Source of the DNA: Paenibacillus sp. OV219
GTDB lineage: Bacteria > Bacillota > Bacilli > Paenibacillales > Paenibacillaceae
Direction: 5' to 3'
Length of the DNA: 64,000 nt
Assembly: GCF_900110075.1 (NCBI RefSeq)
Contig: NZ_FOCJ01000001.1
Location: 682,001-746,000, forward strand
In this document: positions 34,513-43,101 of the stretch, in pieces
Layout of the letters: every line of letters begins with the position of its first letter
Numbering within the stretch: the first letter of the stretch is position 1
Position numbers and translations under genes: made by a program
The notes under the pieces: model-generated
The model's database searches: none
The model's input: the letters and a program-made list of their open reading frames with translations, nothing else
Told to the model about the DNA's origin: nothing

Positions 34513-35793
34513 ATGCCAGTAACGGCAATTGTAGGGGCAAACTGGGGCGATGAAGGTAAGGGCAAAATGACGGATGTGCTCGCAGCGCATTCATCATTCG
34601 TTGTGAGGTATCAAGGTGGCAGCAACGCGGGACACACGATCATTAACGAGTACGGCAAGTTTGCACTTCATATGCTCCCATCGGGCGTATTTTATCCCCA
34701 TGTTACGAATGTGATTGGTCCAGGTACGGCGCTTGATGCCGATGTACTGCTGCAAGAGCTGCAACAACTAGAGGATCGCGGCGTTCCGAAGCCGAGCGTG
34801 TTCATATCAGATCGGACTCAGCTTGTCATGCCTTATCACCGGTTATTCGACCAACTGGAAGAAGAACGATTAGGCTCGTTAAGTTTTGGTTCCACACGCC
34901 GGGGGATTGCGCCGTTCTATGCTGATAAATATGCGAAGCTCGGCATTCAAGCTGCCGAACTGTTTGAGCCAGCCAGACTTCGCAGCCGCTTGTCCCAATC
35001 ACTCGCAGCCAAGAACGTATTATTGGAGCATCTATACGGTATGCCTCCGATTGATCTTGAAGCGCTGCTATTGGAGCTCAACGAATACGCTGCTAAGCTT
35101 CAGCCATATCTACTGAACACAACAGAGCTGCTGCATCGTGCTAACCAGAGTGGAGCATCTATCCTCGTGGAAGGTCAGCTCGGTGCGCTTCGCGATCCGG
35201 ATCATGGTATTTATCCATACTCTACTTCATCCTCAACATTAGCTGGATTTGCTTCGGTAGGTGCAGGAATTCCGCCAGGCAGCATAGAGCGTGTCATCGC
35301 AGTGGTGAAAGCTTATTCCAGCTGTGTGGGGGCAGGGCCGTTCATCTCCGAAATTACAGGTGAGGAAGCGAATGCACTCCGCCTCAGAGGAGGAGATGCA
35401 GGAGAATTCGGTGCGACGACCGGAAGGCCGAGACGGATGGGTTGGTTTGATGCGGTTGCGACCAGATATGGCTGCATGGTCCAAGGGGCGACGGAATTAG
35501 CGCTCACGAACCTCGATGTGTTGGGATATTTGGAGGCCATCCCCGTATGCAGCGCATACCGGCTGGCGAACGGAACCATTACTCAAGAATTCCCGGTGAA
35601 CGCCAAGCTGGAGGGAGCGGAGCCGGTTCTGAGCAAGCTTCCAGGATGGAGCTGTGATATTAGCGGCGTCAGAGAGTTTGATCAGCTTCCGCCAAACGCG
35701 ATTTCGTATGTGGAGTGGATGGAGCAAGCGATTGGCATACGTATCGGCTCCATTTCCGTTGGTCCGCATCGGGATCAACTCATTAAGCGGTAG
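34513..35793 (+). CDS. Adenylosuccinate synthetase paralogue with altered active-site motifs
   Basis: 426 residues, full length for PurA. Conserved: the GTP P-loop/catalytic WGDEGKGK with Asp13, SNAGHT with His41, ISDRTQLVMPYHR, the IMP loop SFGSTRRGIAPFY, VGAGPF, the EFGATTGRPRRMGWFDAV segment and SVGPHRDQ. Deviations: the IMP-contacting EGAQGT of canonical enzymes reads EGQLGA (220-225), and the guanine-recognition TKLD reads TNLD (332-335). PurA joins IMP and aspartate to make adenylosuccinate in AMP synthesis. With its own LysR regulator this copy is probably conditional: a resistant isozyme or an enzyme with another substrate. No other purine synthesis gene adjoins it. Confidence 0.85.
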   Translation: MPVTAIVGANWGDEGKGKMTDVLAAHSSFVVRYQGGSNAGHTIINEYGKFALHMLPSGVFYPHVTNVIGPGTALDADVLLQELQQLEDRGVPKPSVFISDRTQLVMPYHRLFDQLEEERLGSLSFGSTRRGIAPFYADKYAKLGIQAAELFEPARLRSRLSQSLAAKNVLLEHLYGMPPIDLEALLLELNEYAAKLQPYLLNTTELLHRANQSGASILVEGQLGALRDPDHGIYPYSTSSSTLAGFASVGAGIPPGSIERVIAVVKAYSSCVGAGPFISEITGEEANALRLRGGDAGEFGATTGRPRRMGWFDAVATRYGCMVQGATELALTNLDVLGYLEAIPVCSAYRLANGTITQEFPVNAKLEGAEPVLSKLPGWSCDISGVREFDQLPPNAISYVEWMEQAIGIRIGSISVGPHRDQLIKR

Positions 35794-35895
35794 CATGAGT
35801 GAGCAAACACTTACATAGCTATACAGTAAGAACAAGCTGTTTCTGCATGATTCCAGCTAAAGTTCGCTTAGCTATGGAGGTGTCTGTACAAAACG

Positions 35896-36741
35896 ATGTT
35901 TAAAGTGACGAGACAACAGCAAGCTTTCTTCGATACGTTTGGCTATTTAGTGTTCCGTGGATTGATGCAGGACCGAATGATGGAGATAACGGAAGAATTC
36001 GACCAGGTGTTTCAGAAGCTTGGGGGCAACTACAATGGCAAGCCGCATAATTTCAGAAAGACGTCGACCATTGTCGCCTTTCTCGGCCACAGCGAGAAGC
36101 TCGCTTCGTTGCTCGATGATCCGCGTGTCCATAACATTTGCTCGACGCTGCTTGGCGAGGACTATAATTATCTGACGAGCGCAGGCAACAAGTATGTCGG
36201 CGACACCGGCTGGCATTCGGACACAACGATGGAAAAGACGTGGCCGGGGAACTTGAAGAGCATCAACCTGTCGTTCTACCTCGATCCGATGACAAGTGAA
36301 ACAGGCGCACTCCGCATCATACCGGGAAGCCAGTTCATCGGCGACCAGTTCTCAGAGCTGCTGAAAGCACAGATTCATACGGCGGATATGCATGGTCTGT
36401 GGGGCGTGGAACGGTCAGAGCTTCCTGCCATTCCGATTGATATCCGTCCAGGCGATCTGCTTGTCTTCAACAACTATGTGAAGCATGCGGCATTCGGAGG
36501 GGGCAATAATCGCAGAGTGCTGCTCATTAATTTCTCCAGACATTATACAGAGGAGCATTTGGACGAGCTTCATGAGTATGTCAGCACATTTGCTCCTTAC
36601 TGGGTGGAAGAGCTGCATGGCGAAGCCGTATTGAACGAAGCGGGCGAGGAGCGGATGCGTCATCTTCGCCAAATCCAAGACAATCAGGCGCATCTACCTG
36701 CGCTTGCACGGGCGGCACGGGCTGCAGCTCAGCAATCGTAA
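35896..36741 (+). CDS. Phytanoyl-CoA dioxygenase (PhyH) family protein
   Basis: 281 residues, an Fe(II)/2-oxoglutarate-dependent dioxygenase fold. The iron triad is visible: His107 and Asp109 in GWHSDT, His197 in YVKHAAFGG, with Arg207 as the likely 2-oxoglutarate clamp. Substrate unknown; PhyH members in Paenibacillus hydroxylate diverse small molecules. ATG 35896 has GGAGGTG upstream, although the spacer is long. A terminator follows, so it is a single gene, 100 bp past the purA paralogue. Confidence 0.87.
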   Translation: MFKVTRQQQAFFDTFGYLVFRGLMQDRMMEITEEFDQVFQKLGGNYNGKPHNFRKTSTIVAFLGHSEKLASLLDDPRVHNICSTLLGEDYNYLTSAGNKYVGDTGWHSDTTMEKTWPGNLKSINLSFYLDPMTSETGALRIIPGSQFIGDQFSELLKAQIHTADMHGLWGVERSELPAIPIDIRPGDLLVFNNYVKHAAFGGGNNRRVLLINFSRHYTEEHLDELHEYVSTFAPYWVEELHGEAVLNEAGEERMRHLRQIQDNQAHLPALARAARAAAQQS

Positions 36742-36756
36742 TATGAAATTAGGCGG

Positions 36757-36794
36757 CAGGTTCATCCGCGCAAGGCGGAAGAACCTGTTTTTTT
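36757..36794 (+). terminator. Terminator after the first PhyH gene
   Basis: CAGGTTC-TCCGC and GCGGA-GAACCTG form a stem followed by seven T. Confidence 0.92.
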
Positions 36795-36900
36795 ATCGGC
36801 ATCTCGGGTAAGCTTAAATGGATTTGATTTTGACTGGTACAAAGTGTAAGATCACCTGTATTATGAGCAATGGCAACAAGAAGAAACGGGGAGAGACTTC

Positions 36901-37794
36901 GTGGGTAGTAAAGCATCTATGATCGCAATGTGGATCTCTCTGCTGAGTAATGTGCTGTTGACGGGATTGAAACTCATCGTGGGGGTCATGTTTAACAGTC
37001 AGGTACTCATCGCGGACGGCATCCACAGTGCTGGCGACATTATTGCTACGGCAACCGCGTACAGCTCGATGCGTGTGTCGGGCAAGCCGCCGGATGAAGA
37101 TCATCCGTACGGTCACGGCAAAGCGGAAGTGCTCGGCGCCGGTGTCGTTGCGTTCATCTTGATTGCAGCGTCACTCTATATGGGCTATCATGCCGTCCTT
37201 GCATTCTTCGGGCCGCCTTCGGAAGCGCATCTCATCGCACTTGGAGCAGCCATTATCTCCTTGATCGCGAAGCAAATTCTATATGTCTACACGCTTCGGC
37301 TGAGCAAGCAGACGAATAGCAAAGCGATGCTGGCGACTGCTTATGACCACTTGGCGGATGTCTATGCATCACTTGCGGCGACAATTGGTATCGGGCTTGG
37401 CTGGCTCGGCGAGCGAATGGATATTGATTGGCTCAGCTACGGGGACCCTGCTGCAGGCGTCGTCGTGTCGTTGCTTGTACTGAAGCTCGGCGTCGATATG
37501 GCGCGCGAGACGATGGATGTACTAATGGACAAGAGTCTCAGTCCTGACAAAATCGAAGATATTACGGAGCATTTGCGCGAAGTGTCCGAAGTAAAGCGAA
37601 TTGATCGGCTGCGTGCACGGGAGCATGGGCATTATGTGCTCGTTGATGCGCGTGTCGCTGTTCTTGGAACGCTGACGATTCAGGAAGGGCATGATATTAT
37701 TCGCAAAATCAAACAGAAGTTGATGGATGCCCATCCCGAAGTAGACGAGGTGCTCGTGCATTTGAATCCGTGGTACGAGGACGATCAGCAATGA
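36901..37794 (+). CDS. Cation diffusion facilitator (CDF) family transporter
   Basis: 297 residues from a GTG behind GGGGAGAG. Six helices; the metal sites of the CDF fold are present: helix-2 ADGIHSAGD near 37-45 and helix-5 YDHLADVYAS near 147-156 (the D/H-xxx-D pairs). A C-terminal ferredoxin-like cytoplasmic domain contains YVLVDARVAV and HPEVDEVLVHLNP. It exports a divalent metal (Zn, Mn, Fe or Co) in exchange for protons. The Asp/His pattern alone does not fix the metal. Flanked by terminators. Confidence 0.93.
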   Translation: MGSKASMIAMWISLLSNVLLTGLKLIVGVMFNSQVLIADGIHSAGDIIATATAYSSMRVSGKPPDEDHPYGHGKAEVLGAGVVAFILIAASLYMGYHAVLAFFGPPSEAHLIALGAAIISLIAKQILYVYTLRLSKQTNSKAMLATAYDHLADVYASLAATIGIGLGWLGERMDIDWLSYGDPAAGVVVSLLVLKLGVDMARETMDVLMDKSLSPDKIEDITEHLREVSEVKRIDRLRAREHGHYVLVDARVAVLGTLTIQEGHDIIRKIKQKLMDAHPEVDEVLVHLNPWYEDDQQ

Positions 37795-37803
37795 TGTGGA
37801 GAG

Positions 37804-37835
37804 CCGGTTTGGATCATTATCCAAACCGGTTTTTT
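37804..37835 (+). terminator. Terminator after the CDF gene
   Basis: Perfect stem CCGGTTTGGA/TCCAAACCGG, six-base loop, then six T. Confidence 0.96.
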
Positions 37836-37951
37836 GTCGAATTTTGCTTTTTTAATTGTGCTGTTGCAACCTTTTCCAAATAGCCGCCGTCAGTAAGCGT
37901 GTAAGACAGTTTAACCTACTAAACTTACTACGAAGGTAGCGAGAGGAGAAA

Positions 37952-39094
37952 ATGATGATGAACAAGAAGAAAGTATTGATAGTAGCTACACTAGCGGGGC
38001 TTATGGCTACGACGGCAGCGGTTGAGGCGTCCGGCTTTTTGCAAAAGGTACAAGGCTTCCTGCGCAGCGATGTAACGGTAACGGTTGACGGTGAGAACAC
38101 TCAGATGAAGCCTGTCTTTATCGACGGTAAAGCTTATCTTCCGGCGAAGAGCGAGGCGGCTGCTCTTGGCTATGATGTATTCTATAACGCGAAGGAAAAG
38201 CGTCTGGAACTGAAGTCCAAAGAAGTTGTTGAACAACCGGGGGAGCAGGATTTGATTCGGATGCAAGGCATTATTGAAGACGTAACAACTGGCACGGACG
38301 GCTCGACTCGCATTACGGTGCTTGGCAGAGGCGGCAGCAACTGGATGGTTCTAAGCATTGATAAGGATACAGTACTTACAGACAGCAATGGCAAGGCGCT
38401 TGATCCGAAGGCGCTGAAACCTGGTCAAGATATTCAAGAAGCGCAATATGGGCCAATCGTAGCGATGAGCTACCCAGGCCAATCCCATGCAGCGAAAGTC
38501 ATTGTTGGCACTGACCACCTTGTGAAGGATGCAGTTATCCAATCGGTGAAGAAGACCGATGACGGCTGGCAGGTGATGATTAATAATAGCGTGAACGGCG
38601 AGTCGGCAACAGCAGTTGTTCTGAACGCGGGCAAAGAAACGCAAGTCGTTGACCAGGAGCGTCAGCCGCTTGAATTCTCGAAGCTGACGGCAGGCATGAA
38701 GGTCCGCGCTTACTACGGCCCAATCATGACGAAGAGCCTTCCGCCAATCAGCCCATTGTTCTACTTAGTTGCAGATACCTCTGCAAGTGCGACGCTCTCT
38801 CCAGAGGCAGTAGCAGAGTTTCAAACGCTGAGCTGGAATAAGCTGACTGACGATCAGAAGAGCCATCTGAAATCGAAGAAGGAAGAAGCGGAAGTGACTC
38901 TAACGAGTGCAACCGACTCCGGTATTCTGGCGAGCACGGATGAGCAGAAGAAAGCTCTTGCCGATCTGAAAGCGAAGGGCGGCAATATCGTCGTTGTTTC
39001 TTACAAAACAGATCAAGACGAGCTAATTGGACCATTATCGCTTGGCTTCGACAGCGAGTCGAAAACGTTCATTGGCTACGGAATCCGTAAATAA
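37952..39094 (+). CDS. Secreted copper-amine-oxidase-N-domain (stalk) protein
   Basis: 380 residues after GAGAGGAG. A signal peptide is present (MMMNKKKVLIVATLAGLMAT...VEASG, cleavage near 27). Residues ~38-92 match the small Cu_amine_oxidN1 stalk domain common in Paenibacillus secreted proteins (VTVTVDGENTQMKPVFIDGKAYLPAKSEAAALGYDVFYNAKEKRLEL in pieces). Two beta-barrel modules follow (near 100-180 and 180-270), each with an A-Y-Y/Q-Y-GPI-x-x-x-S motif: EAQYGPIVAMSYPG and AYYGPIMTKSLPP. It has no catalytic amine-oxidase domain. Function unknown, probably envelope-associated. Confidence 0.78.
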   Translation: MMMNKKKVLIVATLAGLMATTAAVEASGFLQKVQGFLRSDVTVTVDGENTQMKPVFIDGKAYLPAKSEAAALGYDVFYNAKEKRLELKSKEVVEQPGEQDLIRMQGIIEDVTTGTDGSTRITVLGRGGSNWMVLSIDKDTVLTDSNGKALDPKALKPGQDIQEAQYGPIVAMSYPGQSHAAKVIVGTDHLVKDAVIQSVKKTDDGWQVMINNSVNGESATAVVLNAGKETQVVDQERQPLEFSKLTAGMKVRAYYGPIMTKSLPPISPLFYLVADTSASATLSPEAVAEFQTLSWNKLTDDQKSHLKSKKEEAEVTLTSATDSGILASTDEQKKALADLKAKGGNIVVVSYKTDQDELIGPLSLGFDSESKTFIGYGIRK

Positions 39095-39112
39095 GGTATA
39101 GGATTAAGAATG

Positions 39113-39162
39113 AAGGATTGTCACGCAGCCATCCGTGGTTGCGAAAGGCAATCCTTTTTTTT
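39113..39162 (+). terminator. Terminator
   Basis: AAGGATTG and CAATCCTT with further inner pairing, followed by eight T. Confidence 0.9.
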
Positions 39163-39256
39163 GCGGAGACCTAAGAAACTATGGATTGCCAATCTTTGGT
39201 CTTGCCGGATAGAATGGAGGATATGTCAGTTTATTACTTTTAAGTGAGGGGAATCC

Positions 39257-40933
39257 ATGCCACAGATCCTACACCGCATTTGGAAATATCGGCTCCACTA
39301 CATAATCGTCTTTCCGGCGCTAATGCTGCTGTTTATATTCAAAGGCATTCCGTTATGCGAAATGGCATACAGCGCCTTCGTGGATTACAAAAATATGCAA
39401 GGTTTATGGGGCAGCGAATGGGTGGGACTAGCGAATTTCCGGGCATTATTCGATAGTCCGGCGTTCGGCACGGTTGTGAGAAATACACTAATTATGAAAC
39501 TAGGCTATACACTTGCTTGCGGCATTGCGGCCTTTGTTGCTGCGCTTGCGCTCAGCTGTATACGCAACTCTCGCTATCGAAGCGGGTTAGCGGCGCTCTT
39601 CCTCGCACCGTATTTTATCCCGTCGCTCTTATTTGCTTACTTGGTTATGTTCATTCTATCGCCGGCACAATCCCCGTTAGGTGGCATTCATACATTAGTG
39701 TTAGCGAGACCGGAGCTGTTTCGCACATTGTTTATCACATTGGAAGTGATCAAGACTTGCGGTATCCCGATCATGCTCGCGTTGGCAGCAATCGGGGCGG
39801 CGCAGGCGGCGATGGAAAAAGGGCTAATTCCGAATCGCGCGAGCTTCAGCGGACGGCATATCCTGCCCGCAATACAAGCCATTGGCGCGTTCATGCTCAT
39901 GCAGTTGTCGACCGTGCTTACACAGGACACAGAGCTGCTTCGGATGCTCGTCAATCCGTTCGTCTTCGAGAAAGGTGATGCACTTGGCAGCTACTCGTTC
40001 CGGCTTGTCTATGAGAATTTTGAAGTGAATCTCGCTGGTCCACTTGGCTTGTTCTGTCTGTTGATTCAGCTGGCAGGCACGCTGCTCGCGTATGCAGTGA
40101 TTCGGCGGACATTCGCTAGGACACTTTTCGCAGCAAGCTCAGCGAGTGAGAATGCGATTCAGCCCAATCGTCGTTATAACGCAGCTGGGATCATAATCGG
40201 TACAGTGCTGGCGCTTGTCGCAGCTTTCGTTCTCTACATGTTCTTTGTTTACCCATTCACCGTCAAGTATGCGAAAGGTCTAGGATTAGGCTCCTTACTC
40301 TCACTGAGAAATTACATACAATACTTGGCGTTAGATCTAGCTGATGTGATCCCGTTCATGCTCATTACGGTGACGCTAGCGTTCCCGCTTACTGTCAAAG
40401 ATTTGCCTGGGAGAGGATTGTATCGACTCGTACTGCTAATTCTGCTTGTTATGGGGAGCGGAACATTCTATGAATTCCTCTTCTACAAAGACTTGCAGAT
40501 GCTGAATACGATCTTCCCGATGTTCATCTCCGGTATGTTCTCCATTCTGCCTATCTTTATCTTGCAAGGCATTGCAAACAGCCGAATGGCGATGCATGAA
40601 GATGCAGAGGGGAAGGGAGAGCTGCATAAGTTTTTCTACGTTTACTTGCCTACTTGCAGGCGGCCATTGCTAGCGCTTGGTGCACTGCAGTTCGTGATGC
40701 AGTGGAACTCGGTGACATTGCCTACCATCATCTTAAGCAATCCTTCGATGTTCCCGCCATTGCAGCAATTTATGCAGGTGATGCATGCAGGCACCGGTAC
40801 GGACGCCGCCTATAGTCCGGCAGTGCTGCTGCAGTTCGGAGCTATCATTCTACTGCCTTCTCTCATCGTGCTGCTGGTTTTCCGCAAGTGGCTGACAGTC
40901 GCTGTATTGACTTCTCAAGTTCGAAATCTATAG
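39257..40933 (+). CDS. Double-length CUT1-type sugar ABC permease: two fused LplB/MalG-like halves
   Basis: 558 residues, twice the size of a usual sugar permease. The first half (1-~290) starts like LplB/MalF-type proteins (HYIIVFPALMLLFIFKGIPL, WVGLANFRALFDSP, RNTLIMKLGY). The second half (~310-558) resembles a MalG/YtcP partner. About twelve helices in total. The EAA loops that contact the ATPase are degenerate (AAQAAMEKGLIPNRASFSGR near 180 and HEDAEGKGELHKFFYVYLP near 455). No binding protein or ATPase gene adjoins it. It may be a single-chain permease pairing with a shared ATPase, or may have lost transport. Start ATG 39257 after GAGGGG. Confidence 0.8.
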   Translation: MPQILHRIWKYRLHYIIVFPALMLLFIFKGIPLCEMAYSAFVDYKNMQGLWGSEWVGLANFRALFDSPAFGTVVRNTLIMKLGYTLACGIAAFVAALALSCIRNSRYRSGLAALFLAPYFIPSLLFAYLVMFILSPAQSPLGGIHTLVLARPELFRTLFITLEVIKTCGIPIMLALAAIGAAQAAMEKGLIPNRASFSGRHILPAIQAIGAFMLMQLSTVLTQDTELLRMLVNPFVFEKGDALGSYSFRLVYENFEVNLAGPLGLFCLLIQLAGTLLAYAVIRRTFARTLFAASSASENAIQPNRRYNAAGIIIGTVLALVAAFVLYMFFVYPFTVKYAKGLGLGSLLSLRNYIQYLALDLADVIPFMLITVTLAFPLTVKDLPGRGLYRLVLLILLVMGSGTFYEFLFYKDLQMLNTIFPMFISGMFSILPIFILQGIANSRMAMHEDAEGKGELHKFFYVYLPTCRRPLLALGALQFVMQWNSVTLPTIILSNPSMFPPLQQFMQVMHAGTGTDAAYSPAVLLQFGAIILLPSLIVLLVFRKWLTVAVLTSQVRNL

Positions 40934-40977
40934 TGGTCAAGAAATGATTTCCATCCTATTGACAGTAGGTGAAGCAG

Positions 40978-41967
40978 ATGCAGCGTTCCATTATTTTAGC
41001 AGCCAAGCTCTTTGAACATAACGATGAGAATCGGATGACGTTTTACTGCCTGGTCCCGGACGTTAAGGAAGGATATATGGCACTTAATTTAGGGTTTGGC
41101 AGGGCCGATTACGGATTTTGGAACGGTCTTCATCGGGTGCTCTCCATCCTGAATCGCTCCTACCGCGAATGCGGCATCGAACTTGCGGTATCACCGGCTC
41201 TTTTCTCGATTATTGGACAAGCCAAACAACAGGTAACCACGCTGCTAGATAGCTTCTCATCCTACCAGCTCATTCCTGCCGATACCTACTATGATCGTCT
41301 TGATATCATTCATGAATTGAGCATTGCAGATGGGATAAAGCCAACGGAGCTCAAAGGGTACACCCTTGTAGAGGCTGCTGCTGCAGCGTTAAAACCACCC
41401 GTTGCTTCAAATGAGAAGCTGAAAAAACACGACTATTATACGGAACTCTCGATACCTTATGAAGGTGTGGTGCTGGATTTCGAAACCACTTCTCCGATCG
41501 TAGAGTATGCCAAAATCATTGAGATCAGCGCGCTAAAGTTTCGAGACGGCCAAATCATTGATACCTATAACACGCTGGTTAATCCAAAATCTAAGATCCC
41601 GAAGCAGGTTAGACTTTTAACCGGTATAACCGATCAGGATGTAGCTGATATGCCAACTTCGTTTCAAGCGCTTAAGCAGCTGAATCGGTTTCTCCAAGGG
41701 ACGCCAGTGCTCGTTGGGCACAACATTCAATATGATTACCGGGTACTAAAGGCGATGTGTAAAAGAGCCAATACACGACTCTGGACGGGGAAGCTGCTAT
41801 GCACATTGAAGCATTCAAGGCAGCTCAATCTTCCGATAATCAGCTATGATCTATCTACCCTATGTGAAGTGTTCGACATTGTGAATGAGCAGCCACACCG
41901 TGCGTGGGCGGATACGAAAGCTACGTTTGAGCTAATGAAATGCATTTACCAATCGCAGCTCGTGTAG
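40978..41967 (+). CDS. DEDDh 3'-5' exonuclease with an unknown N-terminal domain
   Basis: ATG 40978 is favoured because the GTG at 40969 overlaps the AGGTGAAG site. About 329 residues. The C-terminal ~170 have the DnaQ-type exonuclease motifs: Exo I VVLDFETTSP, Exo II VGHNIQYDYRVL, Exo III HRAWADTKATFELM (DEDDh). The first ~150 residues contain YMALNLGFGRADYGFWNGLHRVLSILN and match nothing I recognise. Role could be DNA repair or RNA trimming. It overlaps no neighbour and ends at a two-way terminator. Confidence 0.85.
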   Translation: MQRSIILAAKLFEHNDENRMTFYCLVPDVKEGYMALNLGFGRADYGFWNGLHRVLSILNRSYRECGIELAVSPALFSIIGQAKQQVTTLLDSFSSYQLIPADTYYDRLDIIHELSIADGIKPTELKGYTLVEAAAAALKPPVASNEKLKKHDYYTELSIPYEGVVLDFETTSPIVEYAKIIEISALKFRDGQIIDTYNTLVNPKSKIPKQVRLLTGITDQDVADMPTSFQALKQLNRFLQGTPVLVGHNIQYDYRVLKAMCKRANTRLWTGKLLCTLKHSRQLNLPIISYDLSTLCEVFDIVNEQPHRAWADTKATFELMKCIYQSQLV

Positions 41968-41989
41968 TGTTATTCGTTGAATAGTAAAC

Positions 41990-42046
41990 CAAAAGGGCTC
42001 TTCATCGAACAGCGTAAATGCTGATTCGAAGCAGAAGCCCTTTATT
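41990..42046. terminator. Bidirectional terminator between exonuclease and AraC genes
   Basis: AAAGGGCT and AGCCCTTT form the outer stem, with an inner CAGC/GCTG hairpin. T-rich runs follow on both strands, matching the convergent genes. Confidence 0.82.
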
Positions 42047-42062
42047 AATGCGCGTATATGAA

Positions 42063-42893
42063 CTACGAGTTATTCGCTCGGTACTCAGTCGGACTCTGCC
42101 CGGCTTCCTTGCGGAAAAATTTGGCGAAATGATTCGTCTCCTTAAAGCCAATCTGATCGGCAATTTCCTTGATGCTGAGCGTCGTCGTTGTTAAGAGGAT
42201 GCGTGCTTTATCCGCTCGTTTGCGGCTCACATATTTAAGCGGCGGCACGCCGAAATGCTTCTTGAAGTAAGCGATAAAATAGTTCGGATGCAGATGCGCC
42301 GCTTTCGCCATATCTTCAATCTTCAAGTTGCTCTCGAGATGGCTGTCGATATATTCTTGGATGAACTGGATGCGCTTCATATCCTCTGAGCGATGCTGCA
42401 GAATCGTAATCGGCACATGCTCCAGATAACGCGCGATAATCTCCAGCATAATCGACTTCTCCCGCAGCCGTGAAATAAGCGACGGGTTTGCATGCAAGCT
42501 GACGAGCAGCTTGAACAGAGCCGTCATCTCTTCCTGATCGGCAGTCGTAATGCGCAGCGGAACGCCAATCCATTGGAACAGGTCGAATGGACCGATAGAG
42601 GCTGTGAAATGACACCAATATTTCAGGTACGGTTTCTTGCCTTCCAGATACGAATACGATTGCTGCGTGAAGGCGGGCATCAAGCAGAGTTCACCGGGAA
42701 CCGGGTACATCTCATTGCCGTCTACCTTCAAGTAGCCTTCTCCTTCGACGATATAGTAGAGCTTATTATACTCGGGTACGTAGTCCATATCCCGCCAATC
42801 GGTTGTCACTTGCGTCTTCTGAGCATGACTTACGTCGACCTGCAGTGCCTGCAGCAGCTCCATTAAGGCGGAAGCTTCGCGTTTGTTTTTCAT
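42063..42893 (-). CDS. AraC-family transcriptional regulator
   Basis: 276 residues. N-terminal ~150 residues are a cupin-type sugar sensing domain (LYYIVEGEGYLKVDGNEMYPVPGELCLMPAFTQQSY in pieces). The C-terminal double helix-turn-helix is clear: SNLKIEDMAKAAHLHPNYFIAYFKKHFGVPPLKYV and TLSIKEIADQIGFKETNHFAKFFRKEAGQSPTEYR in pieces. It is divergent from the PhyH-HEAT gene, which is the probable target. Effector presumably a carbohydrate or its derivative. Confidence 0.92.
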   Translation of the reverse strand: MKNKREASALMELLQALQVDVSHAQKTQVTTDWRDMDYVPEYNKLYYIVEGEGYLKVDGNEMYPVPGELCLMPAFTQQSYSYLEGKKPYLKYWCHFTASIGPFDLFQWIGVPLRITTADQEEMTALFKLLVSLHANPSLISRLREKSIMLEIIARYLEHVPITILQHRSEDMKRIQFIQEYIDSHLESNLKIEDMAKAAHLHPNYFIAYFKKHFGVPPLKYVSRKRADKARILLTTTTLSIKEIADQIGFKETNHFAKFFRKEAGQSPTEYRANNS

Positions 42894-43101
42894 GGGATTC
42901 GATTCTCCTATTATTGCTTCTAAACAGGTTCTAGTTTCGGCTGTAATCGTTTTCTATATCATAGAGCATTTTGGAGGCGGGCGATACCGCAACCTTAATT
43001 TTGGCACCTTCATTCTTATTCTTAGCCATTGGAAACGCATTCTTGTTAGTCCATAATCGAGACATAGCTCGCGTTGCACAATTATGGGAGGTTGGATGAA
43101 G

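Noticed and set aside
37952..39094. Calling this gene a second copper amine oxidase
   Set aside because: Only the small N-terminal stalk-type domain is present; there is no TPQ tyrosine motif or copper His triad.
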